Shown here in pieces: positions 46,184-58,677 of a stretch of DNA of 64,000 nt. Source of the stretch: Allobosea sp. Root483D1. Its GTDB lineage: Bacteria; Pseudomonadota; Alphaproteobacteria; Rhizobiales; Beijerinckiaceae. The DNA lies in NCBI RefSeq assembly GCF_001429505.1, contig NZ_LMJW01000018.1, positions 83,998 through 147,997 of the forward strand, read 5' to 3'. The stretch's first letter is position 1. Each line of letters begins with the position of its first letter. Made by a program: the position numbers and the translations under genes. Under the pieces are notes generated by a model. That model did no database searches and had not been told where the DNA came from. It saw only the letters and a program-made list of their open reading frames with translations.

Positions 46184-47238
46184 CCGCGGCGCCGGCAGAT
46201 CCATCCGAATCCCAGCCCCTGACGGGGGCGGACGCCGCCGTCCTGTTTCGTTCGCTCGCCGGCGAGGACGCGCTGGTCGTCGCCGTGTCCGGTGGGCCGG
46301 ATTCCGTCGCTCTCCTCGCGCTTCTGGCCGCGTGGGCGGGCCAGAGTCGTCCGCGCCTCCTGGCGGTCACCGTGGATCACGGCCTGCGCCCCGAGGCGGC
46401 GCAGGAGGCGCTGATGGTCGGCGAACTCTGTGCCGGGCTCGGCGTCGAGCACCGCACCAGGCGCTGGCTGGGGGACAAGCCGCAGACCGCGCTGCAGGAG
46501 AAGGCACGTGCCGCGCGCTACGCCCTGCTGGCGGAGGAGGCGAGGGCGTCCGGCGCCACCGCGATCGTAACCGCCCATACCGCCGACGATCAGGCCGAGA
46601 CCCTGCTGATGCGCATGGCCGCCGGTTCCGGCCTTGCCGGTCTCGCGGGGATGGCGCCGCGCAGCGCCGTGAACGGAATCGTGCTGGCAAGGCCGCTGCT
46701 TGGGATCGCGAAATCGCGGCTCGTCGCGACCTGCCAGGCGAGCGGACTTTCCTTCGTGCGCGACCCGTCCAATGACGATCCGCGCTTCACCCGCATCCGC
46801 TGGCGCCGGCTGCTGCCGGAACTGGCCGAAGCCGGGTTGACCGCGGGACGTCTTGGCCAGCTCGCAAACAGGCTGGCGCGAGCCGACGAGGCACTGGACA
46901 GGCTGGCGCTCCGTGCCCTGGCGGCCGTGCCGGCCGGTGAGGGGGACGGACAGCGCTGGTTCGATTTCGCGCGGCTTTGCCAGGAGCCCGAGGAGATCGT
47001 CATCCGAAGCCTGGCGCTCGCGCTCGCGGCGGCGCAGGACAGTGACGCGGAGGCCGAGGTGCCGTTGCGCCTGGCGCGGCTCGAGGATTGCACGCGGGCG
47101 CTTATCGCCGCCACGCGCGAGGGCAGGGCGCTGCGGCGTACGCTCGGTGGCTTCCGCCTGTCGCTTGCGGGTGACGGCGTTTTGACGCTGATGCGCGAAG
47201 GCCGGAGGAGCCGAGGCGTTCACCCTGCGACGGTATAA
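46180..47238 (+). CDS. tilS: tRNA(Ile)-lysidine synthase
   Basis: This 352-residue ATP-dependent enzyme converts the C34 wobble base of the AUA-reading tRNA(Ile) to lysidine. The PP-loop motif is AVSGGPDSVALL. The catalytic/tRNA region includes VTVDHGLRPEA, THTADDQAETLLMR-type residues and SNDDPRFTRIRWRR. No ATG start is available; the TTG at 46180, overlapping the cpoB stop (TTGA), is the best choice. It leads to ftsH, a common order. Confidence 0.9.
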   Translation: MTAAPADPSESQPLTGADAAVLFRSLAGEDALVVAVSGGPDSVALLALLAAWAGQSRPRLLAVTVDHGLRPEAAQEALMVGELCAGLGVEHRTRRWLGDKPQTALQEKARAARYALLAEEARASGATAIVTAHTADDQAETLLMRMAAGSGLAGLAGMAPRSAVNGIVLARPLLGIAKSRLVATCQASGLSFVRDPSNDDPRFTRIRWRRLLPELAEAGLTAGRLGQLANRLARADEALDRLALRALAAVPAGEGDGQRWFDFARLCQEPEEIVIRSLALALAAAQDSDAEAEVPLRLARLEDCTRALIAATREGRALRRTLGGFRLSLAGDGVLTLMREGRRSRGVHPATV

Positions 47239-47261
47239 CCCTAAGAAGGGGCAGCCTTCCC

Positions 47262-47290
47262 TTGGCAAGGGGGCATGGCAGCCCTAGATT
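47262..47290 (+). promoter_or_regulatory. Sigma-70-type promoter for ftsH
   Basis: TTGGCA is followed after 17 bases by TAGATT, 60 bases before the ftsH start. Confidence 0.45.
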
Positions 47291-47349
47291 AAGCTGCGAA
47301 AACCACAGGCTCGTGCGGCAATTCCGCCGGCGAGCGGATCGGAACCATA

Positions 47350-49275
<1,926 letters not shown>

Positions 49276-49300
49276 GCGCATACAAGACCCTAAAGTGATC

Positions 49301-49326
49301 AAAGGGCGGCCTCCAGGCCGCCCTTT
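49301..49326 (+). terminator. Terminator after ftsH
   Basis: AAAGGGCGGCCT and AGGCCGCCCTTT form a perfect 12-bp inverted repeat with a two-base centre, 26 bases after the ftsH stop. Confidence 0.8.
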
Positions 49327-49475
49327 GTCATGATCGCCCCCATCATTCACGCTTGCTGGGGACGGCCAGCGCTTGACGGATACGTTCCGACACAATTTGT
49401 GAGAAGCTGAGCGGGCAAAACGCCTGTATGAGCTGCAAAAAGCAACGGTTCGGACAAGGCTCCGGGGATAACCTC

Positions 49476-50819
49476 ATGACCCGCAAATACTTCGGCACCG
49501 ATGGCATTCGTGGACGTGCCAACGGCGTGATCACGCCTGACCTCGCCATGCGGGTCGGCCAGGCCACCGGCATCGCCTTCCGCCGCGGCGACCATCGCCA
49601 CCGCGTGGTGATCGGCAAGGACACCAGGCTCTCCGGCTACATGATCGAGACGGCGCTGATCGCCGGCTTCACCTCGGTCGGCATGGATGTGCTGCAGCTC
49701 GGCCCGATGCCGACGCCGGCGGTGGCGATGCTGACCCGCTCGATGCGGGCCGATCTCGGCGTGATGATCTCGGCCTCGCACAATCCTTACGAGGACAACG
49801 GCATCAAGCTGTTTGGGCCGGACGGCTACAAGCTCAACGACGAGGTCGAGGCGGAAATCACCCGGCTGATCGATTCCGATCTCGGCAAGCAGCTATCCTC
49901 GTCCGCCGAACTCGGCCGCGCCAAGCGCGTCGAGAGCGCCCATGCCCGCTATATAGAGTTCGCCAAGCGGACTTTGCCGCGCAATCTCGGCCTGGACGGC
50001 CTTCGCATCGTGCTCGATTGCGCCAACGGCGCCGCCTACAAGGTCGCGCCCGAGGCGCTCTGGGAACTGGGCGCCGAGGTCATCACCATCGGTGACGAGC
50101 CGGATGGCTTCAACATCAACAGGGATGTCGGCTCGACCCGTCCCGAAGCGCTGGCGAGCAAGGTGCGCGAGCTGCGAGCCGATCTCGGCATCGCGCTCGA
50201 CGGCGACGCCGATCGCGTCTTGATCGTCGACGAGCAGGGCCAAATCGTCGATGGCGACCAGCTGATGGGGGTGATTGCGCGCAGCTGGCAGGAGGATGGC
50301 CGGCTCTCGGCACCCGGGATCGTCTCCACGGTGATGTCCAATCTCGGCCTGGAGCGCTATCTGGCGGGGCTCGGCCTGTCGATGGCGCGCACTGCGGTCG
50401 GCGATCGCTATGTGCTCGAGCACATGCGCGCGAACGGCTTCAATCTCGGCGGCGAGCAGTCCGGGCACATCATCCTCTCGGACTATGGCACCACCGGCGA
50501 CGGACTGGTCGCAGCGCTGCAATTGCTTGCCGTGGTCAAGCGCCAGGAGAAGCCGGTCTCCGAGGTCTGCCATTGCTTCGAACCGTTGCCGCAGATCCTC
50601 AAGAATGTCCGCTACAAGCAGGGGCGTCCGTTGGAAGAAAAGCCGGTCGTCAGTGCGATCAAGGCGGCCGAACTACTGCTCGGCGAGAGCGGGCGGCTGG
50701 TGATCCGTCCCTCCGGAACCGAGCCGTTGATCCGCGTCATGGCTGAAGGCGACGACCGCGACCTCGTCATGCGCGCCGTCGACGAGGTGGTCGAGGCGGT
50801 GACCAAGGCGGCGGCCTGA
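49476..50819 (+). CDS. glmM: Phosphoglucosamine mutase
   Basis: This 447-residue enzyme isomerises glucosamine 6-phosphate to glucosamine 1-phosphate for UDP-GlcNAc synthesis. The N-terminus reads [14 protein letters not shown]. The phosphoserine loop is [14 protein letters not shown], the metal-binding loop is ALDGDADRV, and the phosphate-binding loop is [12 protein letters not shown]. The start at 49476 is chosen on family alignment; an ATG at 49428 adds an unrelated leader. Confidence 0.96.
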   Translation: MTRKYFGTDGIRGRANGVITPDLAMRVGQATGIAFRRGDHRHRVVIGKDTRLSGYMIETALIAGFTSVGMDVLQLGPMPTPAVAMLTRSMRADLGVMISASHNPYEDNGIKLFGPDGYKLNDEVEAEITRLIDSDLGKQLSSSAELGRAKRVESAHARYIEFAKRTLPRNLGLDGLRIVLDCANGAAYKVAPEALWELGAEVITIGDEPDGFNINRDVGSTRPEALASKVRELRADLGIALDGDADRVLIVDEQGQIVDGDQLMGVIARSWQEDGRLSAPGIVSTVMSNLGLERYLAGLGLSMARTAVGDRYVLEHMRANGFNLGGEQSGHIILSDYGTTGDGLVAALQLLAVVKRQEKPVSEVCHCFEPLPQILKNVRYKQGRPLEEKPVVSAIKAAELLLGESGRLVIRPSGTEPLIRVMAEGDDRDLVMRAVDEVVEAVTKAAA

Positions 50820-50842
50820 GCAGGCACCGTCGCGTCTTCTCC

Positions 50843-50881
50843 CGTCATTCCGGGCTCCGCTGCGTTGCGGCCGGGATGACG
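50843..50881. repeat. Short palindromic intergenic repeat
   Basis: CGTCATTCCGG at the left is inverted as CCGGGATGACG at the right. It is similar in ends to the elements at 15658, 27868 and 60558. Confidence 0.6.
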
Positions 50882-50991
50882 GTGCGCATTCAGAATGGCA
50901 ACGTGATCCGACCCGATCGAAAGTCTTCGCAAACGATCTGCGGCTGCCAGCAAGGCCGCTGTTTACGGTTCGCTAGCGTTAGTTTTTAAGG

Positions 50992-51006
50992 TTAAGTGTC
51001 GTTTAA
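50992..51006 (+). promoter_or_regulatory. CtrA binding site, perfect TTAA-N7-TTAA
   Basis: TTAA-gtgtcgt-TTAA lies 80 bases before the Omp25-like gene, in an AT-richer stretch. In Brucella, omp25 has been reported as a direct CtrA target. Confidence 0.55.
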
Positions 51007-51085
51007 GAAATCCATGGCAAGGTTTCCCCATCGGTAACTCGCGTGCGCTTGAGTCCAGCCGCATGCAAACTCGAAGGGGCCTGCC

Positions 51086-51973
51086 ATGCGCAGCCTGAAA
51101 ACCCTTGCGCTTGCAGGCTCCATTGCCGTGAGCGCCTCCGCCATTGCCCAGGCAGCAGATTTCCCGATGGCCCCTCCGCCCCCTCCGCCGCCGCCGGAAC
51201 TGCGCGGCACGATCTCGTCGGGCATCTATCTGCGTGGCGATGTCGGCGTCGGCTACCAGCAGATCGACAAGTACGAGCAGGCGAACGTCCGCGCCGATGG
51301 CGGCACCTTCTTCGGTGCGACGGATCAGAACACGACCTTCTTCGCCGGCGTCGGTATCGGCTACCGCTTCAACAACTGGTTCCGTGTCGACGGCACCTTC
51401 GAATATCGCGGCGGCGGCTCCATCGGTGTCAACGACCGCATCGACTACACCAACGGCGTGGGCAATCCGGGTATTCTCACCAATACCTACAAGGGCAACC
51501 TGTCCTCGATGGTCGCCCTGTTCAACGCCTATGTCGATCTCGGCACCTGGAACTGCCTGACGCCCTATATCGGTGCCGGTATCGGCGTCGCGAGCAACCG
51601 GATCAACGGGCTGACCGACCAGGGCGCCAACTGGGTCGACACCACGACCGCCATTATCCAGCCGACGCTCGGGACCGCGAGCAGCGGCACCAAGACCGGT
51701 GTCGCCTGGGCGCTGATGGCCGGTGTCGGCTACGAGGTGAACAAGAACCTGACGCTCGAAGTCGGCTATCGCTATCTCAACCTCGGCGACGCCCAGTCCG
51801 GACCGATCCGCAACGCCTTCCTGAACGACACCTACGCGCCGCTGAAGGTCAAGTCGCTCGACAGCCACGACATCAAGATCGGCATGCGCTGGAACTTCGG
51901 CGATCCCGATTGCTGCGGCCCGGTCGAGCGCCCGGTCGCCTACGCGCCGGCCCCGGTCGTCCGCAAGTACTGA
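51086..51973 (+). CDS. Outer membrane beta-barrel protein (Omp25/31-like)
   Basis: This 295-residue outer-membrane protein has a signal peptide (cleavage after AQA) and a proline run after the mature start (MAPPPPPPPP). A repeated beta-strand pattern follows (GVGIGYRFNNWFRVDGTFEYRG, PYIGAGIGVASN, WALMAGVGYEVNKNLTLEVGYRY), ending IKIGMRWNF plus a tail. This matches the Omp25/Omp31 surface antigen family of Hyphomicrobiales. It is likely under CtrA control, judging from the upstream site. Confidence 0.85.
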   Translation: MRSLKTLALAGSIAVSASAIAQAADFPMAPPPPPPPPELRGTISSGIYLRGDVGVGYQQIDKYEQANVRADGGTFFGATDQNTTFFAGVGIGYRFNNWFRVDGTFEYRGGGSIGVNDRIDYTNGVGNPGILTNTYKGNLSSMVALFNAYVDLGTWNCLTPYIGAGIGVASNRINGLTDQGANWVDTTTAIIQPTLGTASSGTKTGVAWALMAGVGYEVNKNLTLEVGYRYLNLGDAQSGPIRNAFLNDTYAPLKVKSLDSHDIKIGMRWNFGDPDCCGPVERPVAYAPAPVVRKY

Positions 51974-51993
51974 CCAACCGACACATCCAATCG

Positions 51994-52026
51994 AAAAGCC
52001 GCGCGAGCCCAGCTCGCGCGGCTTTT
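51994..52026 (+). terminator. Terminator after the Omp25-like gene
   Basis: AAAAGCCGCGCGAGC and GCTCGCGCGGCTTTT form a perfect 15-bp stem with a three-base loop, flanked by A and T tracts. Confidence 0.9.
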
Positions 52027-52104
52027 CCGTTTTGGGCTGCATCGGCATCGCACGGCGAATGCGATGGCGCGACGCCTTAGGGAGCGCGGCTCGGCAGCCT
52101 TTGG

Positions 52105-52131
52105 TTGACATACTCCCATGGAGTATATTAG
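52105..52131 (+). promoter_or_regulatory. frmR promoter with FrmR-type operator
   Basis: TTGACA and TATTAG are 15 bases apart. Between them ATACTCC-cat-GGAGTAT (52110-52126) is a perfect 7-bp-arm inverted repeat in the position expected for repression by FrmR. Confidence 0.6.
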
Positions 52132-52150
52132 CCCTATGGCATGACAGACC

Positions 52151-52450
52151 ATGCCGCATAGTCCGGACGAGAAGAAGCGCGCCATTTCCCGCCTGCGCCG
52201 GATCAAGGGCCAGGCGGACGCGTTGGAGCGCGCGGTCGAGGCCGGAGTGGAGTGCAGCGCCCTGCTGCAGCAGATCGCAGCGCTGCGCGGGGCTGCCAAC
52301 GGGCTGATGGCCGAGGTTCTGGAAAGCCATCTGCGCGAGACCTTCGGTCTGGCGCGGGGAGGCGGACTGGGCGGAGGGGAAGAGGCCGGCTTCGAGCGCG
52401 AAGCCGAACTCGACGGGATCATACGGATGCTGCGCACCTATCTGAAATAG
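52151..52450 (+). CDS. frmR: Formaldehyde-responsive repressor FrmR
   Basis: This 99-residue all-helical repressor of the CsoR/RcnR/FrmR family starts [21 protein letters not shown], includes the sensing cysteine in [13 protein letters not shown], and contains [17 protein letters not shown]. FrmR-type repressors have a proline and histidine at the N-terminus that react with formaldehyde, both present here (Pro2, His3). A glycine-rich insertion (GGGLGGG) near the C-terminus is unusual. It precedes frmA, and an operator lies in the promoter. Confidence 0.88.
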   Translation: MPHSPDEKKRAISRLRRIKGQADALERAVEAGVECSALLQQIAALRGAANGLMAEVLESHLRETFGLARGGGLGGGEEAGFEREAELDGIIRMLRTYLK

Positions 52451-52482
52451 GTGCGGGCGACGCTCTGGAGGAGGGTTTTGAG

Positions 52483-53607
<1,125 letters not shown>

Positions 53608-53681
53608 GAATACCAGGCCGGTCCCCCGGAACGCTTCTGCCCGATCATCGTTGATCGGGACGGCGCATCGGGGGACCAGCC

Positions 53682-54092
53682 ATGACGACAGCCAAACCGG
53701 GGAGCGGCAGCCGCTCCCTCTTCACGCGCCTGTCGCAGGCGACGGCGCATTGGGCCGGCAAGCCGCAGACCTTCTTCATCGCGCTCGCCATCATCGTCGT
53801 CTGGGCGGTATCGGGACCGTTCTTCGGCTTCAACGACACCTGGCAGCTGGTGATCAACACCTCGACGACGATCGTCACCTTCCTGATGGTGTTCATCATC
53901 CAGAACAGCCAGAACCGCGATACCGCGGCGATGCAGATCAAGCTCGACGAGCTGATCAACAAGATCGAAGGCGCGCGCGAGGAGTTGCTCGATCTCGAGG
54001 AACTCGACGAGGACAAGCTCGAGGAGATGCGGGCGGAGTTCGAGGAACTGGCACGCAAGGCACGGGCTGCTCGCGAGGGCCGCTCCGGCTGA
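53682..54092 (+). CDS. Low-affinity iron permease family protein
   Basis: This 136-residue membrane protein has two or more hydrophobic helices (FFIALAIIVVWAVSGPFFGF, LVINTSTTIVTFLMVFIIQNSQNR). A C-terminal acidic helix follows (LDELINKIEGAREELLDLEELDED). The segment FLMVFIIQNSQNRD is the hallmark of the bacterial low-affinity iron permease family. Function as an iron channel is by annotation only. It follows frmA but has its own spacing. Confidence 0.8.
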   Translation: MTTAKPGSGSRSLFTRLSQATAHWAGKPQTFFIALAIIVVWAVSGPFFGFNDTWQLVINTSTTIVTFLMVFIIQNSQNRDTAAMQIKLDELINKIEGAREELLDLEELDEDKLEEMRAEFEELARKARAAREGRSG

Positions 54093-54188
54093 AGATCACC
54101 GCGAGTCTGCCCAGCTGGACGCCGGCAGCCGCCACGCTATCCTTCGCCGCGAACGCGCGTCGCGGCGTGATCGGCTGGGGACGATGGC

Positions 54189-56171
54189 ATGTGGGGAGCG
54201 GGTCGGCGCAGGCTTGGTCTGGCGATGCTGCTCTGGTTCGCTAGCACTGCCGCTAGCGCGGCCGCACCGCTGCTCGATGTCCAGGATGTCGCGATGTTGC
54301 GCCGCCTCGAAACGGCAGGTTTCGCATTGGCTGATGTTCTGGGCGCGAGTGGGTCCGACAGCACCGCTGCGTTGGCCCGGGACAGCGCTGCCTTCCGCAC
54401 CATCGCTGGCCAGGTCGGCGAGGACGTCGCGGTGCTGCGCGCCGAGATGCTGACCAATGGCCGCAGGCTCTACGAGGTCACCGACGGCAATGTCGGCCGG
54501 GTCATCGAGCTCCGCTGGCTGCGCTCGCCGATCGCGCGCTTCCAGCTCACCGCGGTGGTCAACCGGCTCGACCGGCAGGACTTTGCTGGGCTGTCCGGCG
54601 AGGCCGGCTGCGGCGAGGTCCGCCTGATCTACCGGCTCGCCTATGCCTTCGACGATGCGAAGCTGAAGCGCCGGCTGGCCTCGCGCCTGCCGTTCACGCT
54701 CAATGCCGTCTTCAGCGTCAAGGCGGGCGAGGGCGGCTCCTGCCGTGAGGCCGCGCAAGCCTGGCTGATCGAAGCCCGTGGCGATCCGGCCGCGCTGGCA
54801 CGACAGCTCGCCAATGGACCGCTGTCGAAGGATCTGATCAGCCTCAAGCAGGTCGAGGTCAACGCGCAGATCGTGCGCTTCCCGTCCGGCATGGAGACCG
54901 AGTTCGGCGGGCAGGCGGCGTATCTGCAACGCGTGTTCGCTGCTAGCCGGGGCGAGGGCGGCCTGACGCTCAAGCCCAAGCCGTTGGAGAACACACCGGA
55001 CGTGGCGCGGCTGAAGTCTGATGCGGCTCTGCGGCAGGGCTTGATCGACTATGTCCGGGCCAATCTCCCGGCGATCGACCGCGGCGTCTACCAATTGCCC
55101 GAACGCTTTCTGGCGACGAAGGCGATCTCCTATTCGACCTTCGGCAGCGCCCGGTTGGCCAACCACCCTTTCACCGAGGCCTTGCCCGCAACCGCGCTGA
55201 CGGGGCTCGATTTCGGCACCGCTCGGCTGGTGCGCAACGAGAAGGCGCTGCTGGAGCGGCTCGACAACGGCTCCTGCATGGGCTGCCATCAGGCCGGAGC
55301 TACCGCCGGCTTCCACATGTTCGGTCTCGACGACGGCTCGACCTCGCCGCTGAACCGGATCAAGGCCGGCATATCCCCGCACTTCTATGCGGAAGGGTTT
55401 CGCCGTGCGGCCTATGTCGCGGCCGTCGCTGATGGCACCGAGCCGGAGCGCTACCGCCCGCCGTCCTTCGCGCCGCCGGCGAACTGGCAGGCCGGCCGGA
55501 CTTTCGCCTATCAGCCGGCCGCGCTGACCATGCCTTGCCTGACGGGTGAGAGTGCGAGAGCCTTCGGCGAGGGCTGGGCCTGCGCCGCGGGCTCGGTCTG
55601 CAAGCCGCTGGTCGAGAGCAAGGCTGTCGGGTTCGAATTCGGCCAATGCGTCAGGCTCGACGAGGCCCGCAATTTCTCCGGCCAGCCCTGCCTGACCGGC
55701 GCGATCACCACTGCGGTCGGCAAGCCTTACCTCGATCGCTATCGCAAGACCGGGCAGTTCGGCGCCTTCGCCACGGGCTTCTCGCAGACCGCCTTCAACT
55801 GCCGGCCGGCCAAGATCGGCGTTCCCGCCGGAATGGCCTATCGCCAGTGCACGCCGGCCGACCGCAGCTTTTCCGGCTTTGCCAATGGCAAGGTGCCGGA
55901 TGAGATCTGCGGGCTCGCCGGCGGCAAGGCCTTCGACGATTGCGTCGCGACCAACCGTTTCGACGACTGTCTGTCGAAGGCGGTGACGCGCGGCAATCGC
56001 GGCACCTGCAGCGCGACCAGCTTCTGCCGCGAGGACTATCTGTGCCAGGCGATTCCGGACGACGTGCCGGGCGCGACCACGACGGTGAAGGATTACGGCT
56101 TCTGCTCGCCGACCTATTTCCTGTTCCAGATGCGCATCGACGGCCATCCTGATCCGCAGGCGCGACTGTAG
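54189..56171 (+). CDS. Secreted protein with single CxxCH motif, unknown
   Basis: This 660-residue exported protein has a signal peptide: MWGAGRRRLGLAMLLWFASTA, cleavage near ASA. The N-terminal 350 residues have no recognised fold. A single heme-c motif, CMGCH, sits near residue 365 in RLDNGSCMGCHQAGATAGFH. The C-terminal 200 residues contain many cysteines (about 14), suggesting disulfide-rich structure. No known family fits. It could be a c-type cytochrome or a surface/periplasmic redox or binding protein. The ribosome site GGGGACG precedes the ATG at 54189. Confidence 0.72.
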   Translation: MWGAGRRRLGLAMLLWFASTAASAAAPLLDVQDVAMLRRLETAGFALADVLGASGSDSTAALARDSAAFRTIAGQVGEDVAVLRAEMLTNGRRLYEVTDGNVGRVIELRWLRSPIARFQLTAVVNRLDRQDFAGLSGEAGCGEVRLIYRLAYAFDDAKLKRRLASRLPFTLNAVFSVKAGEGGSCREAAQAWLIEARGDPAALARQLANGPLSKDLISLKQVEVNAQIVRFPSGMETEFGGQAAYLQRVFAASRGEGGLTLKPKPLENTPDVARLKSDAALRQGLIDYVRANLPAIDRGVYQLPERFLATKAISYSTFGSARLANHPFTEALPATALTGLDFGTARLVRNEKALLERLDNGSCMGCHQAGATAGFHMFGLDDGSTSPLNRIKAGISPHFYAEGFRRAAYVAAVADGTEPERYRPPSFAPPANWQAGRTFAYQPAALTMPCLTGESARAFGEGWACAAGSVCKPLVESKAVGFEFGQCVRLDEARNFSGQPCLTGAITTAVGKPYLDRYRKTGQFGAFATGFSQTAFNCRPAKIGVPAGMAYRQCTPADRSFSGFANGKVPDEICGLAGGKAFDDCVATNRFDDCLSKAVTRGNRGTCSATSFCREDYLCQAIPDDVPGATTTVKDYGFCSPTYFLFQMRIDGHPDPQARL

Positions 56172-56174
56172 CGC

Positions 56175-56771
56175 TCAGGCCGCCAGCACGAAGTCGAAGC
56201 GGCCGAGCTGACCGCCTTCGCCCGGGCGCAGGCTCATCAGCAGTTTTTGATCGAACAGGCCGTCGCGGCGGTTGCCGGGCTCGTCGGGAAAATAGAGCTG
56301 GGTGGTGAGCGCCGGGCTCTGCGTGCCGGCGCGAACCTTCACATGGAGATGGCGGGTGCGGCCGGTGTAGAGGCCCGGCGCGCGCGTGATGAACTGGTAG
56401 CGCCCCTGCTGGTCGGCGAAGAGGTGGCCGCGGAAGCGGAAGCCGCGATTGTCGTACTGGCCGCCGGCATCGGCATGCCAGAAATCGAGCAGGGCGCCAG
56501 GGATCGGCCGGCATTGCCGCGTCAGCACGAAGCCGCTCAGCACCAGCAAGGCGCCCTCGCCATCGGCCCGCAGATCGGCGCGCTGCGGTGAGGAGGGGGT
56601 GAAGAAGGGGCCTTCGGTCTGGCGCGGAGTCGCGGTGGAGTGTCCCTCGCAGGCCGGTGTCGCCGGCAACTCCACGCTCTGCGCAAACGCATCGGCCGGA
56701 AGAGTGAGGCTTGCGAAGCCCGCAGCCGAGAGACGCGCGAGCAGGTCACGGCGACTTGGAGCATCTGACAT
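56175..56771 (-). CDS. Tat-exported intradiol dioxygenase-like protein
   Basis: This 198-residue protein has a twin-arginine signal (PSRRDLLARLSAAGF) and the catalytic core of intradiol ring-cleaving dioxygenases (protocatechuate 3,4-dioxygenase type). The four non-heme Fe(III) ligands are visible: Tyr in GGQYDNRGF, Tyr in GLYTGRTRHLH, and the two His in RHLH. Being exported, it should act in the periplasm on an aromatic catechol or similar substrate. The start at 56771 has GGGGGAAACC upstream. Confidence 0.8.
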   Translation of the reverse strand: MSDAPSRRDLLARLSAAGFASLTLPADAFAQSVELPATPACEGHSTATPRQTEGPFFTPSSPQRADLRADGEGALLVLSGFVLTRQCRPIPGALLDFWHADAGGQYDNRGFRFRGHLFADQQGRYQFITRAPGLYTGRTRHLHVKVRAGTQSPALTTQLYFPDEPGNRRDGLFDQKLLMSLRPGEGGQLGRFDFVLAA

Positions 56772-56883
56772 GGTTTCCCCCTTGCGGCATCGGCATTCTT
56801 GCCATGCGGGTGATGTCCGATTTCGGGCAAAGGCCGGGCCTCGCCGAACTGTGATAGTGGCGGAGGAGGGGAGAGACTCCTGT

Positions 56884-56906
56884 GGGCACATTGCGCCCAT
56901 GTGCCC
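56884..56906. promoter_or_regulatory. Perfect 8-bp-arm inverted repeat before fhs
   Basis: GGGCACAT and ATGTGCCC are separated by seven bases in the divergent region between the dioxygenase and fhs genes. It may be an operator or a leader hairpin. Confidence 0.35.
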
Positions 56907-57003
56907 GCGCGCTGGCGATCAGGCGTGCTTTTCGGCAATAGTCCGCCCTGCGAGGAATTGGCCGGCACAGGCATTCCGTTCGACGAGACGGTGAGGGGAC
57001 GGC

Positions 57004-58677
57004 ATGCCGACCGATATCGAGATCGCCCGCGCGGCGACCCTGCAGCCCATCGGCGCCATCGCCGAGGCGGCCGGCATCCCCGATGCGGCGCTGCACCCCT
57101 ATGGCAAGTACATTGCCAAGGTCGACACCGGCGCGATCCCGGACTTCGCCGAGAAGCCGGACGGCAAGCTCATCCTCGTCACCGCGATCAGCCCGACGCC
57201 GGCCGGCGAAGGCAAGACCACGACGACGGTCGGCCTCGGCGACGGGCTGAAGCGCTTGGGCAAGCGCACGATGATCGCGCTGCGCGAGCCTTCGCTCGGG
57301 CCCTGCTTCGGCCAGAAGGGCGGAGCGGCCGGCGGCGGCTATGCCCAGGTCGTGCCGATGGAGCAGATCAACCTGCACTTCACCGGCGATTTCCACGCCA
57401 TCACCAGCGCCCACAACCTGCTGGCGGCGCTGCTCGACAACCATGTCTACTGGGGCAACGGGCTCGATCTCGACGAGCGCCATATCGCCTGGCGCCGCGT
57501 GCTCGACATGAACGACCGGGCGCTGCGTGCGATCGTCTCTTCGCTCGGGGGAGCCAGCAACGGCTTCCCGCGCGAGGACGGTTTCGACATCACCGTCGCC
57601 TCCGAGGTGATGGCGATCTTCTGCCTTGCAACCGATCTCGCCGATCTGGAGGAGCGGCTCGGGCGCATCGTCATCGGCCGTACCCGCAGCAAGCGCCCGG
57701 TCACCGCCGCCGAGCTCAACGCCCAGGGCGCGATGACGGTGCTCTTGCGCGATGCGCTGATGCCCAACCTGGTGCAGACGCTGGAGGGCACGCCGGCCTT
57801 CGTTCATGGCGGGCCCTTCGCCAACATCGCCCATGGCTGCAATTCGGTGATCGCGACGCGCGCCGCGCTGAAGCTCGCCGACTATGTCGTGACCGAGGCC
57901 GGTTTCGGCGCCGATCTCGGGGCCGAGAAGTTCTTCGACATCAAGTGCCGCAAGGCGGGCCTGAAGCCGGATGTCGCGGTGGTGGTCGCGACCGTGCGGG
58001 CTCTCAAGATGCATGGCGGCGTCGCGCGCGACCTGCTCGGCACCGAGAACCTCAAGGCGCTGGAGGTGGGTCTCGCCAACCTCGCCCGCCATGTCGAGAA
58101 CGTCAGGAAGTTCGGCGTGCCGGCGATCGTCGCGATCAACCATTTCACCGACGATACGCCCGCCGAGCACGCGCTGATCCAGAATTTCTGCCGCAACCAT
58201 CTCGGCGTCGAGGCGGTGATCTGCCGGCACTGGGCTGAGGGCGGGGCCGGCACTGAAGAGCTCGCGACCAAGGTCGCGGCGCTGACGCAGAGCGGCGAGG
58301 CGGATTTCGCGCCGCTTTACCCGGACGCGATGCCGCTGCGCCAGAAGCTCGAGACGATCGCCCGCGAGATCTATGGCGCCGCCGGCATCTCGGCCGACGC
58401 CAAGGTGACCGCCCGCTTCGCCGAGCTGGAGGCTGCCGGCTATGGCAACCTGCCGGTTTGCGTCGCCAAGACCCAGTATTCCTTCTCGGCCGACCCGACC
58501 CTGCGCGGTGCGCCCTCCGGCCATCTCGTGCCGGTGCGCGAGCTCCGGCTCTCGGCCGGAGCCGGCTTCGTCGTCGCGATCTGCGGGGACATCATGACCA
58601 TGCCCGGCCTGCCGCGGCAGCCGGCGGCGGAGCGCATCTACATCGACGCGCACGGCCAGATCGAGGGGCTGTTCTAA
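57004..58677 (+). CDS. fhs: Formate-tetrahydrofolate ligase
   Basis: This 557-residue enzyme makes 10-formyl-THF from formate, ATP and THF. The P-loop reads [15 protein letters not shown], then [21 protein letters not shown]. The metal- and nucleotide-binding segments around [20 protein letters not shown] and the C-terminal [18 protein letters not shown] are complete. With frmA nearby, it points to use of formaldehyde-derived one-carbon units, though formaldehyde-to-formate steps between the two are not in the window. Confidence 0.95.
   Translation: MPTDIEIARAATLQPIGAIAEAAGIPDAALHPYGKYIAKVDTGAIPDFAEKPDGKLILVTAISPTPAGEGKTTTTVGLGDGLKRLGKRTMIALREPSLGPCFGQKGGAAGGGYAQVVPMEQINLHFTGDFHAITSAHNLLAALLDNHVYWGNGLDLDERHIAWRRVLDMNDRALRAIVSSLGGASNGFPREDGFDITVASEVMAIFCLATDLADLEERLGRIVIGRTRSKRPVTAAELNAQGAMTVLLRDALMPNLVQTLEGTPAFVHGGPFANIAHGCNSVIATRAALKLADYVVTEAGFGADLGAEKFFDIKCRKAGLKPDVAVVVATVRALKMHGGVARDLLGTENLKALEVGLANLARHVENVRKFGVPAIVAINHFTDDTPAEHALIQNFCRNHLGVEAVICRHWAEGGAGTEELATKVAALTQSGEADFAPLYPDAMPLRQKLETIAREIYGAAGISADAKVTARFAELEAAGYGNLPVCVAKTQYSFSADPTLRGAPSGHLVPVRELRLSAGAGFVVAICGDIMTMPGLPRQPAAERIYIDAHGQIEGLF

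Noticed and set aside
54096..56147. 683-residue minus-strand frame opposite the CxxCH protein gene
   Set aside because: The plus-strand product has a signal peptide, a CxxCH motif and a ribosome site; the antisense frame is compositionally biased.
54189..58677. A coherent formaldehyde-to-formate one-carbon island from frmA through fhs
   Set aside because: The intervening genes (CxxCH protein, intradiol dioxygenase) have no one-carbon role, and S-formylglutathione hydrolase and formate dehydrogenase are absent, so proximity may be chance.
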